This document shows positions 12,436 to 12,760 of a DNA stretch of 12,760 nucleotides, piece after piece (the stretch's first letter is position 1; every line of letters starts with the position of its first letter). A model generated the notes under the pieces. That model worked only from the letters and a program-made list of their open reading frames with translations, was not told the origin of the DNA and did not search any database. The stretch is from Candidatus Saccharimonadota bacterium (GTDB taxonomy: Bacteria > Patescibacteriota > Saccharimonadia > CAILAD01 > BJGX01): assembly GCA_013816445.1 (NCBI GenBank), contig JACDEK010000015.1:1-12760 (forward strand), given 5' to 3'. Position numbers and translations under genes: made by a program.

Positions 12436-12441
12436 ATTATA
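12436..12441 (-). promoter_or_regulatory. -10 element of the GT2 fragment
   Basis: TATAAT on the minus strand abuts the ATG at 12435 and is 6 nt before the in-frame GTG at 12429, matching the promoter of the intact GT2 paralogue (GGTATAAT in both). AAGG just upstream of the ATG could instead be a ribosome binding site. Confidence 0.4.
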
Positions 12442-12501
12442 CCTTAAATACTACAAGAAAGAGCTTAGATTAATAATCAACCTAACATTGCATTCAATAT
12501 A

Positions 12502-12759
12502 CTATTTCTTTTTTTTTAATATTTTTTTTACACTCCTCAATGGTCTTGTGGCTTTCCATGATATTGAGTTAGTGACTCTATTTGCATGATTCTTCAATTG
12601 CTCATTCTCACACTCTAAAGAAGCTATTTTTTTCTTCAATTCCTGGTTTTCATATTCTTTTTCTCGTAGATACACTTGTCCAGCTTGATCATTTTTTGTA
12701 CTCCATCTCGAAGTAATCAGTAGTTTATCCTCAATATTCTTTGTTATAATATCTGAACA
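12502..12759 (-). CDS. C-terminal end of a coiled-coil protein of a polysaccharide locus (partial)
   Basis: An open frame enters from the window's right edge and ends at TAG 12502-12504; 85 residues are visible. They comprise a charged coiled coil (REKEYENQELKKKIASLE, then CENEQLKNHANR) followed by NSISWKATRPLRSVKKILKK and a poly-Lys end. A coiled coil followed by an S-x-SW-R/K-x-T-x-PLR block and a basic tail is a common C-terminal module of large glycosyltransferases and methyltransferases in polysaccharide clusters. The catalytic part lies outside the window, so the enzyme type is unknown. The tail may bind membrane. It is on the same strand as the GT2 genes. Confidence 0.7.
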   Translation of the reverse strand, partial: CSDIITKNIEDKLLITSRWSTKNDQAGQVYLREKEYENQELKKKIASLECENEQLKNHANRVTNSISWKATRPLRSVKKILKKKK

Positions 12760-12760
12760 T

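Noticed and set aside
12371..12589. Plus-strand 72-aa hydrophobic frame
   Set aside because: It is the antisense of the GT2 fragment and of the Lys-rich end of the partial coiled-coil gene; AAA codons read backwards give Phe runs that mimic a membrane protein.

Overview
The window looks like a piece of a Patescibacteria (CPR) chromosome, most likely Candidatus Saccharibacteria. The signs are the protein repertoire (a tiny GIY-YIG nuclease beside a tRNA, a secreted repeat protein with a C-terminal cysteine amidase domain, a DUF2079 membrane protein, a dense set of surface-sugar glycosyltransferases), moderate G+C, and compact gene starts. TGA is used as a real stop (for example at 8786-8788 and at the end of the HNH gene, 10115-10117), so the recoded Gracilibacteria/Absconditabacteria lineages are unlikely. 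The phylum is an inference from gene content.

Layout. 1-520 (minus): tRNA-Asn with its terminator, preceded by a GIY-YIG gene that lies between two 42-bp repeats derived from the 5' half of that same tRNA. 520-720: heptamer repeats, a REP-like palindrome and a good promoter. 723-2953 (plus): an unrecognised 372-aa protein, then a membrane-anchored TIM-barrel glycoside hydrolase. 3035-4156 (minus): a GT4 glycosyltransferase. 4408-5934 (plus): a secreted five-repeat protein with an NlpC/P60- or CHAP-like domain. 5990-9652 (minus): a tightly overlapping operon of GT2 glycosyltransferase, O-antigen-ligase/Wzy-like polymerase and DUF2079 protein. 9742-10138: a small HNH-nuclease element with G-rich inverted repeats that cuts off a BRO-type antirepressor gene. 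10374-11372 (minus): a second GT2. 11440-12264: a REP-associated (Y1/HUH) transposase gene framed by four small palindromes, abutting a truncated third GT2. 12502 to the end (minus): the C-terminus of a coiled-coil protein typical of polysaccharide loci.

The glycosyltransferases, polymerase, DUF2079 protein and glycoside hydrolase together suggest construction and trimming of a cell-surface polysaccharide; the secreted amidase-domain protein would act on peptidoglycan (own or host). The nuclease and transposase cassettes sit at the edges of this locus and have broken at least two genes.

Two threads run through the window. First, many genes have a -10 hexamer only 6-8 nt before the start codon, often with an extended TGN, which implies leaderless mRNAs. 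Second, the mobile genes are wired into short palindromes: the GIY-YIG promoter and stop codon both lie in tRNA-derived repeats, and one transposase palindrome lies in the spacer of its own putative promoter.
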